64,000 bases of DNA from Rheinheimera sp. UJ63 (GTDB taxonomy: Bacteria; Pseudomonadota; Gammaproteobacteria; Enterobacterales; Alteromonadaceae). Each line of letters begins with the position of its first letter. Position 1 is the first letter of the stretch. Under the pieces are notes generated by a model. The model did not search any database, had not been told where the DNA came from, and saw only the letters and a program-made list of their open reading frames with translations. This document shows, one piece after another, positions 37,022 to 46,447 of this stretch. The DNA lies in contig NZ_JAKGTQ010000002.1 in assembly GCF_021568285.1 (NCBI RefSeq), forward strand, positions 496,001-560,000, given 5' to 3'. The position numbers and the translations under genes are program-made.

Positions 37022-38773
37022 TTGCAGACAGAGCAAACAACGTCAGCGGCGGTTTATCGTCGGTTACTCAGCTATTTAAAACCCTACCGCTTAGGTTTTG
37101 TTGCCGCCATTATCGGTATGGTGGGGTATTCAGCGGTGGATGCGGGCTTTATTGCTTCGGTACAGCCGTTTATTGACCGCGGCATTCAAGAAAAAGATAC
37201 CGAATTTTTACGCCTAGCGCCTTTAGTGGTCATTTTGATGTTTATCTTGCGTGGCATTTTTCACTTTACCGCAACCTATTGTATTAGTTGGGTAGGTAAT
37301 CAAATTGTCAAAGATATGCGACAGCAATTATTCAGCCATATGATGCGTTTACCGGTGAGCTTTCATGATAAACATTCTACCGGTGAGCTGATCTCTAAAA
37401 TCACCTATGACTCAGAGCAAATCAAACAATCTTTAACCAAAGCCCTGATTGTGTTGGTGCGTGATGGTGCCTTGGTACTGGGTTTAATTGGTGTAATGTT
37501 TTGGTATAGCTGGCAGCTCTCGTTAATCTTCTTTTTAATTGCACCGGTGATCGCCGTTATTGTTAGCTTTGTCTCGAAACGCTTTCGTAAGTTAAGCCAT
37601 AAAATTCAACATGCGATGGGCGGCGTAACGACTGCTTCTGAGCAGATGCTCAATGGGCATAAAGTGATTTTAGCCTTTGGTGGCCAAGCGATTGAAGATG
37701 CGCGTTTTGAAGAAGTGAATAATCAAACTCGCTTACAAGGCGTGAAAATGGATGCCACCTCGGCCATTAGTTCTGGTGTGATCCAACTGATCGCCTCTTT
37801 TGCTCTGGCTTTTGTGGTGTTTATGGCCAGTCAACCGGAAATGCTTGATACCTTAACCGCCGGTATTTTCTCTGCCATTGTCACGTCGATGGTCATGCTG
37901 TTAAAGCCGCTAAAACAATTAACCACGGTAAATAGCGAGTTTCAACGCGGCTTAGCCGCCGCCGCCAGTATTTTTCGAGTTATGGATGAAGCCGCGGAGC
38001 GGGAAACGGGAACCATTGAATTAAAGCAGGCCAAAGGCGACATCGAGTTTAAACATGTCACCTTTAACTATCCTGGCCATCAGCAGCAGGTTCTCGAAGA
38101 TGTGTCGTTTCACGTGCCTGCAGGTAAAACGGTGGCGTTAGTGGGGCGTTCAGGCAGTGGTAAAACCACCATCTCCAGTTTATTACCGCGTTTTTATGAG
38201 GTAGCGCAGGGCGAGATTTTAGTGGATGGTCAAAACATTCAATTGTATAGCCGCAGTTCTCTACGTCATCAAATCGCCGTAGTTTCACAACATGTGATGC
38301 TGTTTAACGATTCAATCGCCAATAACATTTGTTACGGTATGGCAGAGCCGGTCAGTCGCGAGCAATTATTGGCGGTTGCCGAGCAAGCCCACGTGATGGA
38401 ATTTGCTAAGAAGATGCCAGAGGGCCTCGATACACAAATTGGTGAAAATGGCGTCAGTTTATCCGGTGGCCAGCGCCAACGTATTGCCATTGCTCGCGCG
38501 TTATTACGCCAAGCGCCAGTACTGATTTTAGATGAAGCCACCTCGGCTTTGGATACAGAGTCTGAACGCAAGATCCAAGCCGCTCTTGACGTGCTGTTAA
38601 AAGGGCGCACCAGTATTGTGATTGCCCACCGCTTATCAACCATTGAAAATGCCGACAGCATTATTGTGATGGATCAAGGTCGTATTTTAGAGCAGGGCAC
38701 ACACGCCGAATTATTAGCGCGTGATGGCGTTTATGCTTCGTTACATAAATTGCAGTTCGGCTCTGAAAAATGA
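37022..38773 (+). CDS. msbA: Lipid A export permease/ATPase MsbA
   Basis: Half-transporter that flips lipid A-core across the inner membrane. It has 583 residues, like E. coli MsbA (582). Six membrane helices (about 25-315) precede an ATPase with Walker A GRSGSGKTT (about 377-385), signature LSGGQRQ and Walker B LILDEATSALD. The text YLKPYRLGFVAAIIGMVGYS and DKHSTGELISKITYDSEQ is MsbA-like. The start appears to be TTG with AAAGG ten bases upstream, since no ATG lies near the family N-terminus. It overlaps lpxK by four bases. Confidence 0.95.
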   Translation: MQTEQTTSAAVYRRLLSYLKPYRLGFVAAIIGMVGYSAVDAGFIASVQPFIDRGIQEKDTEFLRLAPLVVILMFILRGIFHFTATYCISWVGNQIVKDMRQQLFSHMMRLPVSFHDKHSTGELISKITYDSEQIKQSLTKALIVLVRDGALVLGLIGVMFWYSWQLSLIFFLIAPVIAVIVSFVSKRFRKLSHKIQHAMGGVTTASEQMLNGHKVILAFGGQAIEDARFEEVNNQTRLQGVKMDATSAISSGVIQLIASFALAFVVFMASQPEMLDTLTAGIFSAIVTSMVMLLKPLKQLTTVNSEFQRGLAAAASIFRVMDEAAERETGTIELKQAKGDIEFKHVTFNYPGHQQQVLEDVSFHVPAGKTVALVGRSGSGKTTISSLLPRFYEVAQGEILVDGQNIQLYSRSSLRHQIAVVSQHVMLFNDSIANNICYGMAEPVSREQLLAVAEQAHVMEFAKKMPEGLDTQIGENGVSLSGGQRQRIAIARALLRQAPVLILDEATSALDTESERKIQAALDVLLKGRTSIVIAHRLSTIENADSIIVMDQGRILEQGTHAELLARDGVYASLHKLQFGSEK

Positions 38774-39768
38774 CCGCACTAGAGCGTGGCTGGTATCAAG
38801 GTCGATGGTGGTGTTATTTACTGGCGCCATTTAGCCTGTTGTTTTGGTTATTGTCGACTATGCGCCGCGCGTTATTTCGCCTTGGCATTAAACGCCATTA
38901 TCGTTTAACGGTGCCGGTTATTGTTGTCGGCAATATTACCGTTGGCGGTACGGGCAAAACACCGTTTACGTTATGGTTATGCCAGTTATTGCGCGAGCAG
39001 GGCTTTACCCCAGGCATTATTAGTCGGGGCTATGGCGTAAAATTAACGGCGCCGCGTTTAGTTACCGCTAACTGCATGGCAAATCAGGTGGGGGATGAGC
39101 CACTCTTATTGGCTCAGCGCAGTGGCTGTCCGGTGGTTGTGTTTCCGGATCGTGTTAGCGCCGGCCAGCATTTGCTGTCACGTTGCCCAGACGTCGACAT
39201 TATTATCTCTGATGATGGCCTACAGCATTATCGGTTAGCGCGCGATCTAGAAATTGTGCTGATTGACGGTCAGCGTGGTCTGGGGAATGGCTGGTTACTT
39301 CCAGCTGGCCCTTTGCGCGAGTTGCCTTCTCGTTTAGCCTCAGTTGATTTTACGGTGGCAAACAGTGGGCCATTAGACGGTGTTGATGGCCACATGACGC
39401 TAGCCGTTGTTGCTGCGCGGCCCCTTTTGGCTGAGCAACCGGCGTTAGCGGTGTCGACACCGGTTCAGTTAGTGGCGGCAATTGGCAATCCAGCACGTTT
39501 TGCTCGTTCGGCGCAAGAGGCCGGTTTTAACATTGCAGGGCAGCATTTCTTTGCCGATCACCATCCTTTTAGCCCTGACGATTTTACCGATTTAACACCC
39601 CCGCTGTTAATGACGGAAAAAGATGCGGTAAAATGTCGGTCTTTTGCCAAAAGCGGTTGGTATTATTTAGCCGTTCAGGCGCGGTTAGATCCCCAATTTA
39701 CTGAGCAACTAAGCAAAAAACTTAACTTATTACGGAGTCAATATGGCCATGAATCTGGCATTGATTGA
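38770..39768 (+). CDS. lpxK: Tetraacyldisaccharide 4'-kinase LpxK
   Basis: Membrane-associated P-loop kinase that phosphorylates the 4' position of lipid A precursor, making lipid IVA. It has 332 residues. An N-terminal membrane helix (about 18-33, [16 protein letters not shown]) precedes the Walker-like [13 protein letters not shown] (about 55-67), then SRGYGVK and SDDGLQHY, the family signatures. The ATG overlaps the msbA stop, and its own end overlaps the Trm112-like gene by 26 bases. The order msbA-lpxK-ycaR-kdsB is conserved in gammaproteobacteria. Confidence 0.96.
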   Translation: MTALERGWYQGRWWCYLLAPFSLLFWLLSTMRRALFRLGIKRHYRLTVPVIVVGNITVGGTGKTPFTLWLCQLLREQGFTPGIISRGYGVKLTAPRLVTANCMANQVGDEPLLLAQRSGCPVVVFPDRVSAGQHLLSRCPDVDIIISDDGLQHYRLARDLEIVLIDGQRGLGNGWLLPAGPLRELPSRLASVDFTVANSGPLDGVDGHMTLAVVAARPLLAEQPALAVSTPVQLVAAIGNPARFARSAQEAGFNIAGQHFFADHHPFSPDDFTDLTPPLLMTEKDAVKCRSFAKSGWYYLAVQARLDPQFTEQLSKKLNLLRSQYGHESGID

Positions 39769-39940
39769 TATTTTGGCCTGCCCGGTATGTAAGGGTAAAT
39801 TAAAATATGACAAAACAGGCGAGCGCTTGATCTGCACCTTTGATCAACTGGCTTATCGTTTAAGCAATAATATCCCGGTGTTACTGGCGAATGAAGCAAC
39901 GCCATTAAGCTCAGAAGAGTGTGAAAAATGGCGTTCATAG
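39743..39940 (+). CDS. Trm112/YcaR-like small zinc-ribbon protein
   Basis: 65-residue protein with the YcaR/Trm112 pattern: [15 protein letters not shown] (Cys12 and Cys15 after the initial MAMN), a third Cys in [13 protein letters not shown], and IPVLL at the end of the fold. Trm112 proteins act as small partners of methyltransferases in other organisms; for YcaR the partner is not known to me. It is wedged between lpxK and kdsB, overlapping both (26 and 13 bases). The ATG at 39743 has GGAG five bases upstream, so the overlap is real. Confidence 0.88.
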   Translation: MAMNLALIDILACPVCKGKLKYDKTGERLICTFDQLAYRLSNNIPVLLANEATPLSSEECEKWRS

Positions 39941-40683
39941 TCGTTATTCCTGCTCGCTACGCCAGCTCTCGCTTACCGGGTAAGCCGTTAGCGGATATTG
40001 CAGGTCAAAGCATGATTGAGCGTGTGTATCGACAAGCGATACAAAGCGGTGCCGAGCGCGTGCTGGTTGCGACCGATGATCAGCGGGTTGCCGCTGCAGT
40101 GCGCCAGTTTGGCGGTGAAGTGTGCATGACGGCGGCCAGTCATAATTCTGGTACGGAACGCTTGGCCGAAGTGGTCACTCAATTAGGTTTAGCTGCAGAT
40201 GATATCGTGGTGAATGTGCAGGGTGATGAGCCTTTTATTCCACCGCAAATTATTCGTCAGGTAGCAGAGAATTTAGCGCTGCAACAAAAAGCTCGGATGG
40301 CCACTTTAGCCGTGCCGCTGCATGATCTTGCCGAGCTGAAAAATCCGAATGTGGTGAAAGTGGTAACCGATCATGCCGGTTACGCCTTATATTTTAGTCG
40401 TTCAGCTATTCCGTTTGACCGTGATGATCGTTACCGTGATGCCCTTGCAACACATTATCGGCGACATATCGGCTTATATGCGTATCGTGCGGGTTTTATT
40501 GCCGATTACGTGGCGTGGCCAACATCAACCCTGGAACAAATTGAAGCGTTAGAGCAGTTACGAGTGCTGTGGCAAGGTGAAGCCATTCATGTGGCGACAG
40601 CGATAGAAACGCCGGCGGTCGGCGTAGATACCGCAGAAGATCTGGCGCGAGCCATTGCTTTTGCCACGCAACAACATGTTTAA
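39928..40683 (+). CDS. kdsB: CMP-KDO synthetase KdsB
   Basis: Activates KDO with CTP so it can be added to lipid A. It has 251 residues (E. coli 248). It opens with [21 protein letters not shown], the nucleotide-binding P-loop of sugar CMP-transferases, followed by [12 protein letters not shown] (about 94-105) with the metal-binding Asp, and HIGLYAYR. It overlaps the Trm112-like gene at its start and the pseudouridine synthase by eight bases at its end. Confidence 0.97.
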   Translation: MAFIVVIPARYASSRLPGKPLADIAGQSMIERVYRQAIQSGAERVLVATDDQRVAAAVRQFGGEVCMTAASHNSGTERLAEVVTQLGLAADDIVVNVQGDEPFIPPQIIRQVAENLALQQKARMATLAVPLHDLAELKNPNVVKVVTDHAGYALYFSRSAIPFDRDDRYRDALATHYRRHIGLYAYRAGFIADYVAWPTSTLEQIEALEQLRVLWQGEAIHVATAIETPAVGVDTAEDLARAIAFATQQHV

Positions 40684-41377
40684 ACCACTGACTATCGTCG
40701 ATAGTACCGCAGATTTTGTGGTTATTAATAAACCCGCAGGTTTAAGCTTTCATTCGGAAGAGGGGCCGGGGGTAGTGGCCATTGCCGAGCAACAGTTAGG
40801 CGAAAAGTTGTTTGCGGTGCATCGATTAGATAAAGTCACCTCGGGTTTATTGCTGTTGGCGCGCAATGCTGTTGCAGCAGCAGAATTTACCCAATTATTT
40901 AGTCGTCGGCAAATCCAGAAATGTTACTTGGCGTTAAGTGCAGTACGGCCTAACAAAAAACAAGGTTGGGTGAAAGGTGCCATGCAGCCTGGCCGGCGCG
41001 GCGGTTGGAAGTTAACGTCGGCACAACAGGCTTTAGCGGTCACGTATTTTGTGAGTCAGGGCTTTGAAAACTTACCGTTTCGCGCTTATTTACTGCGGCC
41101 TTATACCGGTAAAACACATCAATTACGCGTGGCGTTAAAAAGTCAGGGTGCACCTATCCTAGGCGATAGCTTATATGGTGCTGCAGAGGCCGACCGCGTT
41201 TATCTGCATGCCTATGCCTTGGCGTTTCGTTTTGCTGGCATAGACTATCAATATCAATTATTACCCGATAGCGGTGAGCAGTTTCTGGCGTTAGTGCATC
41301 ACGGATTACCCGGATCGTGGCTAACACCATGGCAATATGCTTGGCCCGCGGCACCTAGCTTGCCGTTTGAGCGTTAA
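40676..41377 (+). CDS. RluA-family pseudouridine synthase
   Basis: 233-residue pseudouridine synthase. The catalytic motif is [15 protein letters not shown] with the active Asp; [17 protein letters not shown] precedes it and [20 protein letters not shown] follows. It lacks an S4 domain. The text resembles the compact subgroup found next to kdsB in related bacteria, whose RNA target I do not know. The ATG at 40676 overlaps the kdsB stop, so translation is likely coupled. It is clearly distinct in sequence from the rluA-like gene at 18.7 kb. Confidence 0.82.
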   Translation: MFKPLTIVDSTADFVVINKPAGLSFHSEEGPGVVAIAEQQLGEKLFAVHRLDKVTSGLLLLARNAVAAAEFTQLFSRRQIQKCYLALSAVRPNKKQGWVKGAMQPGRRGGWKLTSAQQALAVTYFVSQGFENLPFRAYLLRPYTGKTHQLRVALKSQGAPILGDSLYGAAEADRVYLHAYALAFRFAGIDYQYQLLPDSGEQFLALVHHGLPGSWLTPWQYAWPAAPSLPFER

Positions 41378-41388
41378 CAGGAAGAAGT

Positions 41389-42174
41389 ATGTCAGATTTT
41401 AATACGCGTTTTGCTGGCATTGCGCGTTTATATGGTCAGCAGGCCTTAGCAAAATTTCAGCGATCACATGTGGTGGTGATCGGTATTGGTGGCGTCGGAA
41501 GCTGGGCTTGTGAAGCTTTAGCGCGCTCAGGGATCGGTGAGTTAACGCTAATCGATTTAGATGATGTGTGTATAAGTAATATCAATCGGCAAGCGCATGC
41601 GCTGACCGACACGGTCGGCCAAGACAAAGTGGCGGTGATGGCTGAGCGGATTTTACAAATTAATCCAGAGTGTAAAGTGAATCAAGTCGCTGATTTTATT
41701 GCCCCGGATAACTTAGCGACCCTGTTACCGGCTAACGCAGACTATGTGTTAGATGCGATTGATGCTGTAAAAGCAAAGGTCGCATTAATTGCATGGTGCA
41801 AACGCAATAAAATGCCACTGATCACAACCGGTGGGGCCGGTGGGCAATTGGATCCAACGCAAATTCAATTGGCTGATTTAACCTTAGCCTTTAATGACCC
41901 GTTGTTGGCGAAAGTACGCAATATGCTCAGGCGCGATCATCAGTTTACCCGTAATCCTAAGCGGCGTTTTGGTGTGGAATGCGTGTTTTCTACTGAACAA
42001 TTACGTTATCCACAAGCCGACGGCAGTATTTGTCAACAAAAACCCGATAATACAGGCAGTATGCGCTTAGATTGTAGTGGCGGCTTTGGCGCCGCTATGG
42101 TGGTTACGGCAACCTTTGGTTTGGCCGCCGTGTCGCGAATTTTAATCAAGTTGCAGCAAAAAGCCGCCGTTTAA
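41389..42174 (+). CDS. tcdA: tRNA threonylcarbamoyladenosine dehydratase TcdA (CsdL)
   Basis: E1-like enzyme that cyclises t6A37 of tRNAs to ct6A. It has 261 residues (E. coli 268). The ATP-binding loop is VIGIGGVGSWACEALARSG (about 28-46), followed by LIDLDDVCISNINRQ (about 51-65), and SGGFGAAMVVTATFGL near the end (about 227-242). AGGAAGAAGT precedes the ATG. Its end overlaps the convergent csdE end by four bases. The CsdA-CsdE pair encoded next to it supplies sulfur to TcdA in E. coli, which fits the neighbourhood. Confidence 0.95.
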   Translation: MSDFNTRFAGIARLYGQQALAKFQRSHVVVIGIGGVGSWACEALARSGIGELTLIDLDDVCISNINRQAHALTDTVGQDKVAVMAERILQINPECKVNQVADFIAPDNLATLLPANADYVLDAIDAVKAKVALIAWCKRNKMPLITTGGAGGQLDPTQIQLADLTLAFNDPLLAKVRNMLRRDHQFTRNPKRRFGVECVFSTEQLRYPQADGSICQQKPDNTGSMRLDCSGGFGAAMVVTATFGLAAVSRILIKLQQKAAV

Positions 42175-42620
42175 TGGGCGGCGACCACGTCTTTTATTCG
42201 ATTGACCATCGCATTTAAGCCATTGCCTCGCGATTGGCTTAAATAGGGTTTCAGATTCAAACTATCAAAGCTGCGTTGTAAATCCAGTGTAGAGATTTCT
42301 TGCCGCGTCAGGCCATTAACAAAGCATAACATGATGGCCAGTAACCCTTTGACGATGCGGGCATCGCTGTCTAACACAAAAAAGTGTTGTTCGGTGCGGC
42401 TATCATAGTAGTGCAGTAACCAAGCCCGACTTTCGCAGCCTTTAACTAGCCACTCATTTTGGCGCATTTTTTCTGGGATCGGCGGTAATTTTTTACCTAA
42501 TTGCATCAATAAACGATACTTACTTTGCCAATCTTGGGGTTGTTGTAACTGTGGCAAATCCTGTTGCCGGATAGCCGTAAGGGCTGTCGCAGTATCCGTA
42601 ATAAGTTGTGCCATGGTCAT
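42171..42620 (-). CDS. csdE: Sulfur acceptor protein CsdE
   Basis: SufE-fold partner that takes persulfide sulfur from the desulfurase CsdA. It has 149 residues (E. coli CsdE 147). The acceptor Cys lies in WLVKGCESRAWLLH, with the family motif KLPPIPEKMRQNEWLVKGC upstream. The ATG at 42620 overlaps the csdA stop as ATGA; the longer in-frame reading into csdA is not needed. The gene is convergent with and overlaps tcdA by four bases. Confidence 0.93.
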   Translation of the reverse strand: MTMAQLITDTATALTAIRQQDLPQLQQPQDWQSKYRLLMQLGKKLPPIPEKMRQNEWLVKGCESRAWLLHYYDSRTEQHFFVLDSDARIVKGLLAIMLCFVNGLTRQEISTLDLQRSFDSLNLKPYLSQSRGNGLNAMVNRIKDVVAAH

Positions 42621-43834
42621 ACCGTAAGGATCTCCACTGCCTGAGCCAATGCCGCTAAACATTGCTCAACTTCGGTTAACTGATTATAAGGTGCAAAAGC
42701 GAAACGCAGCGCGCCTGGCGCGGCTAATTGTTCAAATAAGGGCATAGCACAATGACTGCCCGCGCGCACAGCAATGTGTTGTTCGTTCAGCAATGCCGCG
42801 ACATCGGCAGGGTGTTCACCTTGAATGTTCAAGGTGACAATACCGGCATTATCGTGGCGAGACGATAACAATTGAATGCCAGGGATATGCTGTAAACCAT
42901 TATGAAAAGCCTTTAATAACAGGCCTTTATAACTGTTTATTTGCTGAGCGTCAAACCCACTAATAAATTTAATGGCCTGAGCAAGGCCCAGCGCACCCGC
43001 AATATGCGGGGTACCCGCTTCTAAACGGGCGGGTAGGCTGTTAAAGCGACTGCCACTAAAGCTAACATGTTCAATCATTTCACCGCCGCCCTGTAACGGT
43101 GTCAGTCGTTCTAAGTATGCCCGCTTGCCATACAACACACCGATCCCGGTTGGGCCATATAACTTATGCGCTGAGAAACAGTAAAAATCGGCAGGCAATT
43201 TTTGTACATCGGGTCGTTGCCAAGCAATGCCTTGAGCGCCATCGACGATGGTCATGGCACCGGCCGCTTTCGCGTCGCTTAACATCTGTGCTAAAGGCAA
43301 AACATTGCCAAGTGCATTAGATACTTGAGTAAGACTGACTATTTTTGGCTTGCTGTCTAACAGTGTTTGATAGGCGGCTTGGTCAAGTTGTCTATCAACG
43401 GTCAATGGGATCACATCAATGATAACCCCGTGCCGCTGACAATGCAGTTGCCAAGGTACGATATTCGCGTGATGTTCTAAGGCCGAGATTAAAATGCGAT
43501 CACCGGCTTGCAATACGGTATGCATTAAACCAAAGGCTAATTGGTTAAACGCCGCCGTGGTACCACTGGTAAAGACAATTTCGGCTGGCTCGGCGGCATT
43601 AATAAACTGCTGTACCGTGCGTCTTGCCTCTTCAAATTGGCTTGTTGCCTGTTGGCTTAACTGATGCGTTCCGCGATGCACATTGCTATTATCATGCTGA
43701 TAAAACTGTACCAGGCTATCAATGACGACCTGAGGTTTGTGCGTAGTTGCTGCGTTATCAAGATAGATCCAAGCGGGTTGTTCACGAAAAAAAGGGAACT
43801 GTTGACGAAAAGCGGCGGCATCAAACACAGACAT
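42617..43834 (-). CDS. csdA: Cysteine desulfurase CsdA
   Basis: PLP enzyme that removes sulfur from cysteine as a persulfide and passes it to CsdE. It has 405 residues (E. coli CsdA 401). PLP lysine is in CFSAHKLYGPTGIGVLYG, and the persulfide Cys in RAGSHCAMPLF. The opening (FPFFREQPAWIYLDNAATT) is shared by CsdA and SufS, but the adjacent CsdE and TcdA and the absence of sufBCD favour CsdA. The terminator of gltA lies upstream, so it has its own promoter somewhere in 43835-44045. Confidence 0.92.
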   Translation of the reverse strand: MSVFDAAAFRQQFPFFREQPAWIYLDNAATTHKPQVVIDSLVQFYQHDNSNVHRGTHQLSQQATSQFEEARRTVQQFINAAEPAEIVFTSGTTAAFNQLAFGLMHTVLQAGDRILISALEHHANIVPWQLHCQRHGVIIDVIPLTVDRQLDQAAYQTLLDSKPKIVSLTQVSNALGNVLPLAQMLSDAKAAGAMTIVDGAQGIAWQRPDVQKLPADFYCFSAHKLYGPTGIGVLYGKRAYLERLTPLQGGGEMIEHVSFSGSRFNSLPARLEAGTPHIAGALGLAQAIKFISGFDAQQINSYKGLLLKAFHNGLQHIPGIQLLSSRHDNAGIVTLNIQGEHPADVAALLNEQHIAVRAGSHCAMPLFEQLAAPGALRFAFAPYNQLTEVEQCLAALAQAVEILTV

Positions 43835-44045
43835 GTCGGGAAGCTCAAGACAAAAACAAGGCGGCTATTATGCCTAATGCCACCTCTTTTAGCGAGAAGC
43901 ACCTTTTATTGAGCCTAATAAAAGCGTCATTACTCAGGCGTGTTGGCGATTTCGGCTGGTTTTTGCTGCATGAGGCTAAGGTAAAAAGAATTAAAATAGC
44001 CGAGGTTACTTTACAATGATGAGCGAATTTACCGCGATAACAATG

Positions 44046-44070
44046 AAAAAAGCGGCCAATGGCCGCTTTT
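44046..44070 (-). terminator. Intrinsic terminator of gltA
   Basis: AAAAGCGGCC, loop ATT, GGCCGCTTTT then more T on the minus strand. It lies 23 bases past the gltA stop. A perfect 10-base GC-rich stem plus T-run makes it a confident terminator. Confidence 0.9.
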
Positions 44071-44093
44071 AAGCTGCTGCTTGCCAGAGCAAA

Positions 44094-45365
44094 TTACTTT
44101 TTGTAATCGCGTGCGGCATGGCCAGTGTATAACTGACGTGGACGACCAATTTTGTGGCCTTTGTCTGCTAACATCTCGTCCCAGTGTGAGATCCAACCCA
44201 CTGTACGTGACATCGCAAAGATCACCGTAAACATACTGGTAGGAATACCAATAGCTTTTAAGATGATGCCTGAGTAGAAGTCAACGTTAGGATACAGTTT
44301 CTTCTCGATGAAGTACGGGTCAGATAACGCAATGCGCTCTAATTCCATGGCGACATCTAACAATGGATCTTTAATGTTCAGTTCGCTTAATACTTCATGA
44401 CAGGTATCACGCATAACTTTGGCACGTGGGTCAAAGTTTTTATAAACGCGGTGACCGAAACCCATTAAACGGAAAGAGTCATTTTTGTCTTTGGCTTTAG
44501 CTACAAACTCTGGAATACGGTCAACTGAACCAATTTGTTGTAACATTTTTAAACAGGCTTCGTTGGCACCACCATGTGCAGGACCCCATAAAGAGGCAAT
44601 ACCTGCCGCGATACATGCGTAAGGGTTAGCACCAGATGAACCGGCTAAACGCACGGTAGAAGTAGAAGCATTTTGCTCGTGATCGGCGTGTAACATGAAA
44701 ATCCGATCCATTGCTTTGGCTAATACAGGGCTAACTTTATAGTCTTCAGCGGGTACAGAGAACATCATGTGTAAGAAGTTTTCTGAGTAGCTCAATTCAT
44801 TACGTGGGTAAACGAATGGCTGACCGGCAGTATATTTATACGCCATCGCAGCAATTGTTGGTAATTTAGCAATCAAACGATGGGCGCTACGGGTACGTTG
44901 TTGCGGATCGTTGATGTCTAAATCAGAGTGATAGAACGATGACATCGCGCCAACCACACCACACAGCATTGCCATTGGGTGTGCATCAACACGGAAACCT
45001 TGGAAAAATGCGGCGATTTTTTCGTGAACCATCGTGTGACGAGTAATGGTTTTAACGAAGTTATCATACTGCTCTTTAGTCGGTAATTCGCCTTCTAATA
45101 ACAGGTAGCAAGTCTCTAAATAGTCTGATTTATCAGCGAGTTGCTCTATTGGGTAACCGCGGTGTAACAAAATGCCGTTGTCGCCATCGATGTATGTGAT
45201 TTTCGATTCACAGGAGCCGGTAGACATAAAGCCCGGGTCAAACGTGAAATAGCCCTGTTGACCTAGTGTACGAACGTCAATCACGTCAGTGCCTGCCGTA
45301 CCAGAGTAGATCGGTAACTCAAAGGTTTTACCATCAATCTGTACGACGGCTTTTTTATCTGCCAT
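44094..45365 (-). CDS. gltA: Citrate synthase, type II
   Basis: Condenses acetyl-CoA with oxaloacetate at the entry of the TCA cycle. It has 423 residues, typical of the NADH-regulated hexameric bacterial type. Catalytic parts are visible: His in [10 protein letters not shown], His in GFGHRVYKN and Asp in the DVDFYSGI region. AGGAG precedes the ATG with a good spacing. It is transcribed away from sdhCDAB, and the pair shares a 366-base control region. It is followed by a strong terminator. Confidence 0.98.
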   Translation of the reverse strand: MADKKAVVQIDGKTFELPIYSGTAGTDVIDVRTLGQQGYFTFDPGFMSTGSCESKITYIDGDNGILLHRGYPIEQLADKSDYLETCYLLLEGELPTKEQYDNFVKTITRHTMVHEKIAAFFQGFRVDAHPMAMLCGVVGAMSSFYHSDLDINDPQQRTRSAHRLIAKLPTIAAMAYKYTAGQPFVYPRNELSYSENFLHMMFSVPAEDYKVSPVLAKAMDRIFMLHADHEQNASTSTVRLAGSSGANPYACIAAGIASLWGPAHGGANEACLKMLQQIGSVDRIPEFVAKAKDKNDSFRLMGFGHRVYKNFDPRAKVMRDTCHEVLSELNIKDPLLDVAMELERIALSDPYFIEKKLYPNVDFYSGIILKAIGIPTSMFTVIFAMSRTVGWISHWDEMLADKGHKIGRPRQLYTGHAARDYKK

Positions 45366-45731
45366 TGGATTTCTCCTACTGTTTTATTATGGGATATTAG
45401 GGTTAAGGGTATTCTACTCGCAAACCGCACCTGAAAGTCAATTCTAAAGGCTAATCAATTAATAAGTATTCGACTCTAGTCGTATTGCCGTACCGCTAAA
45501 AAGCTGTAAAGTTTTGAGTAACGGATTTTTCCGTTAAAAACCAAACAAAAATTGTAATAGCGTGTCATGAAATATATACTATTTGCGGCGTAAAAACAGT
45601 TCACCTTACCAGAACCTTTTTGCTGAACCAGCTTTATAGAAAAAGAGTATATCTGCTTCGGGATGTGGCTGTTTTTTGCAGCGACAATAATGACAACTAC
45701 GCTCTACACGGGCATCGATAGGCAAGACACT
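45366..45731. other. Divergent control region of gltA and sdhCDAB
   Basis: No gene is seen. The plus strand has a promoter for sdhC (listed separately). Palindromes include CGACT-CT-AGTCG (about 45471-45482) and AACGGA-TTTT-TCCGTT (45520-45535), both without T-runs, so they may bind regulators. On the minus strand TTGACT is followed by TAGAAT 19 bases later, a possible but stretched gltA promoter. Confidence 0.5.
45552..45580 (+). promoter_or_regulatory. Sigma-70 promoter of sdhCDAB
   Basis: TTGTAA (45552-45557), exactly 17 bases, TATACT (45575-45580). The start point would be near 45587, giving a leader of about 145 bases before sdhC. The AACGGATTTTTCCGTT inverted repeat sits just upstream and could bind a regulator. 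Confidence 0.65.
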
Positions 45732-46109
45732 GTGAAAAAGCAAAGACCAATAAATCTTGATTTAACAACTATCTCTCTACCTGCGACTGCCAAAGCTTCT
45801 ATTCTGCATCGGGTAACCGGTGTTGCAATGTTTTTCGCACTGCTTTTTGTTATTTGGGCATGGGCGGTTTCATTGCAAAGCGCAGAAGGCTTTGACTACG
45901 TGAAGTCCTTGCTAAACTCACATTTTGCGAAGTTTATCGCTTGGGGCACTATCACGGTACTTATTTACCACCTGCTAGGCGGTATCCGCCACATGATCAT
46001 GGACCAAGGCTACTGGGAAGAACTCGACTCAGGTAACGCCAGTGCCAACATCACTATGGTGTTATGGATTATTTTAGCTGTTTTAGCGGGGGTATGGTTA
46101 TGGTTCTAA
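45732..46109 (+). CDS. sdhC: Succinate dehydrogenase cytochrome b556 subunit SdhC
   Basis: Membrane subunit that holds heme b and ubiquinone. It has 125 residues from a GTG at 45732. The mature text after the start (KKQRPINLDL) lines up with E. coli SdhC (VKKQRPVNLDL). The heme ligand His is in LGGIRHMIMD, and SILHRVTGVAMF holds quinone-site residues. Three membrane segments. An upstream ATG at 45690 would add 14 residues and has no clear ribosome site. It overlaps sdhD by ten bases. Confidence 0.93.
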   Translation: MKKQRPINLDLTTISLPATAKASILHRVTGVAMFFALLFVIWAWAVSLQSAEGFDYVKSLLNSHFAKFIAWGTITVLIYHLLGGIRHMIMDQGYWEELDSGNASANITMVLWIILAVLAGVWLWF

Positions 46110-46447
46110 ATCAGGCAAGCCTGAAACGCGATGGTGTTCAGGATTATGTATCATTAAGAGCAACTGCTGTTGTCCTAGCGACATACGCACTTTTCATTTT
46201 AGGTTTTTTTCTTTTCACTCCAGAAGTGACTTTCGAGATATGGCATGGCCTGTTCAGTAACGTGTTAATGAAGGTGTATACCTTGTTAGCGTTGATCTCG
46301 ATTGCCATTCATACCCGTATTGGCTTATGGCAGGTATTAACTGACTACGTAAAGTGTGCCAAGTTACGCGCCGCTTTACAGTTTGTCCTGTACGTAATTG
46401 CCTTTAGCTACGTGGCAGTGGGTTTATTTGTGTTGTGGGGTGCTTAA
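46100..46447 (+). CDS. sdhD: Succinate dehydrogenase membrane anchor SdhD
   Basis: Second anchor of complex II, 115 residues like E. coli (115). The ATG at 46100 gives MVLNQASLKRDGVQDYVSLRATAV; it has GGGGG seven bases upstream and aligns with E. coli SdhD (MVSNASALGRNGVHDF). Three membrane helices. The IAIHTRIGLWQVLTDYVK segment is close to E. coli and holds a conserved His. It overlaps sdhC, and its stop abuts the sdhA start. Confidence 0.93.
   Translation: MVLNQASLKRDGVQDYVSLRATAVVLATYALFILGFFLFTPEVTFEIWHGLFSNVLMKVYTLLALISIAIHTRIGLWQVLTDYVKCAKLRAALQFVLYVIAFSYVAVGLFVLWGA

Noticed and set aside
43747..44019. Plus-strand open frame of about 90 codons overlapping the csdA start
   Set aside because: It lies mostly antisense to csdA and has no ribosome site or recognisable protein features.
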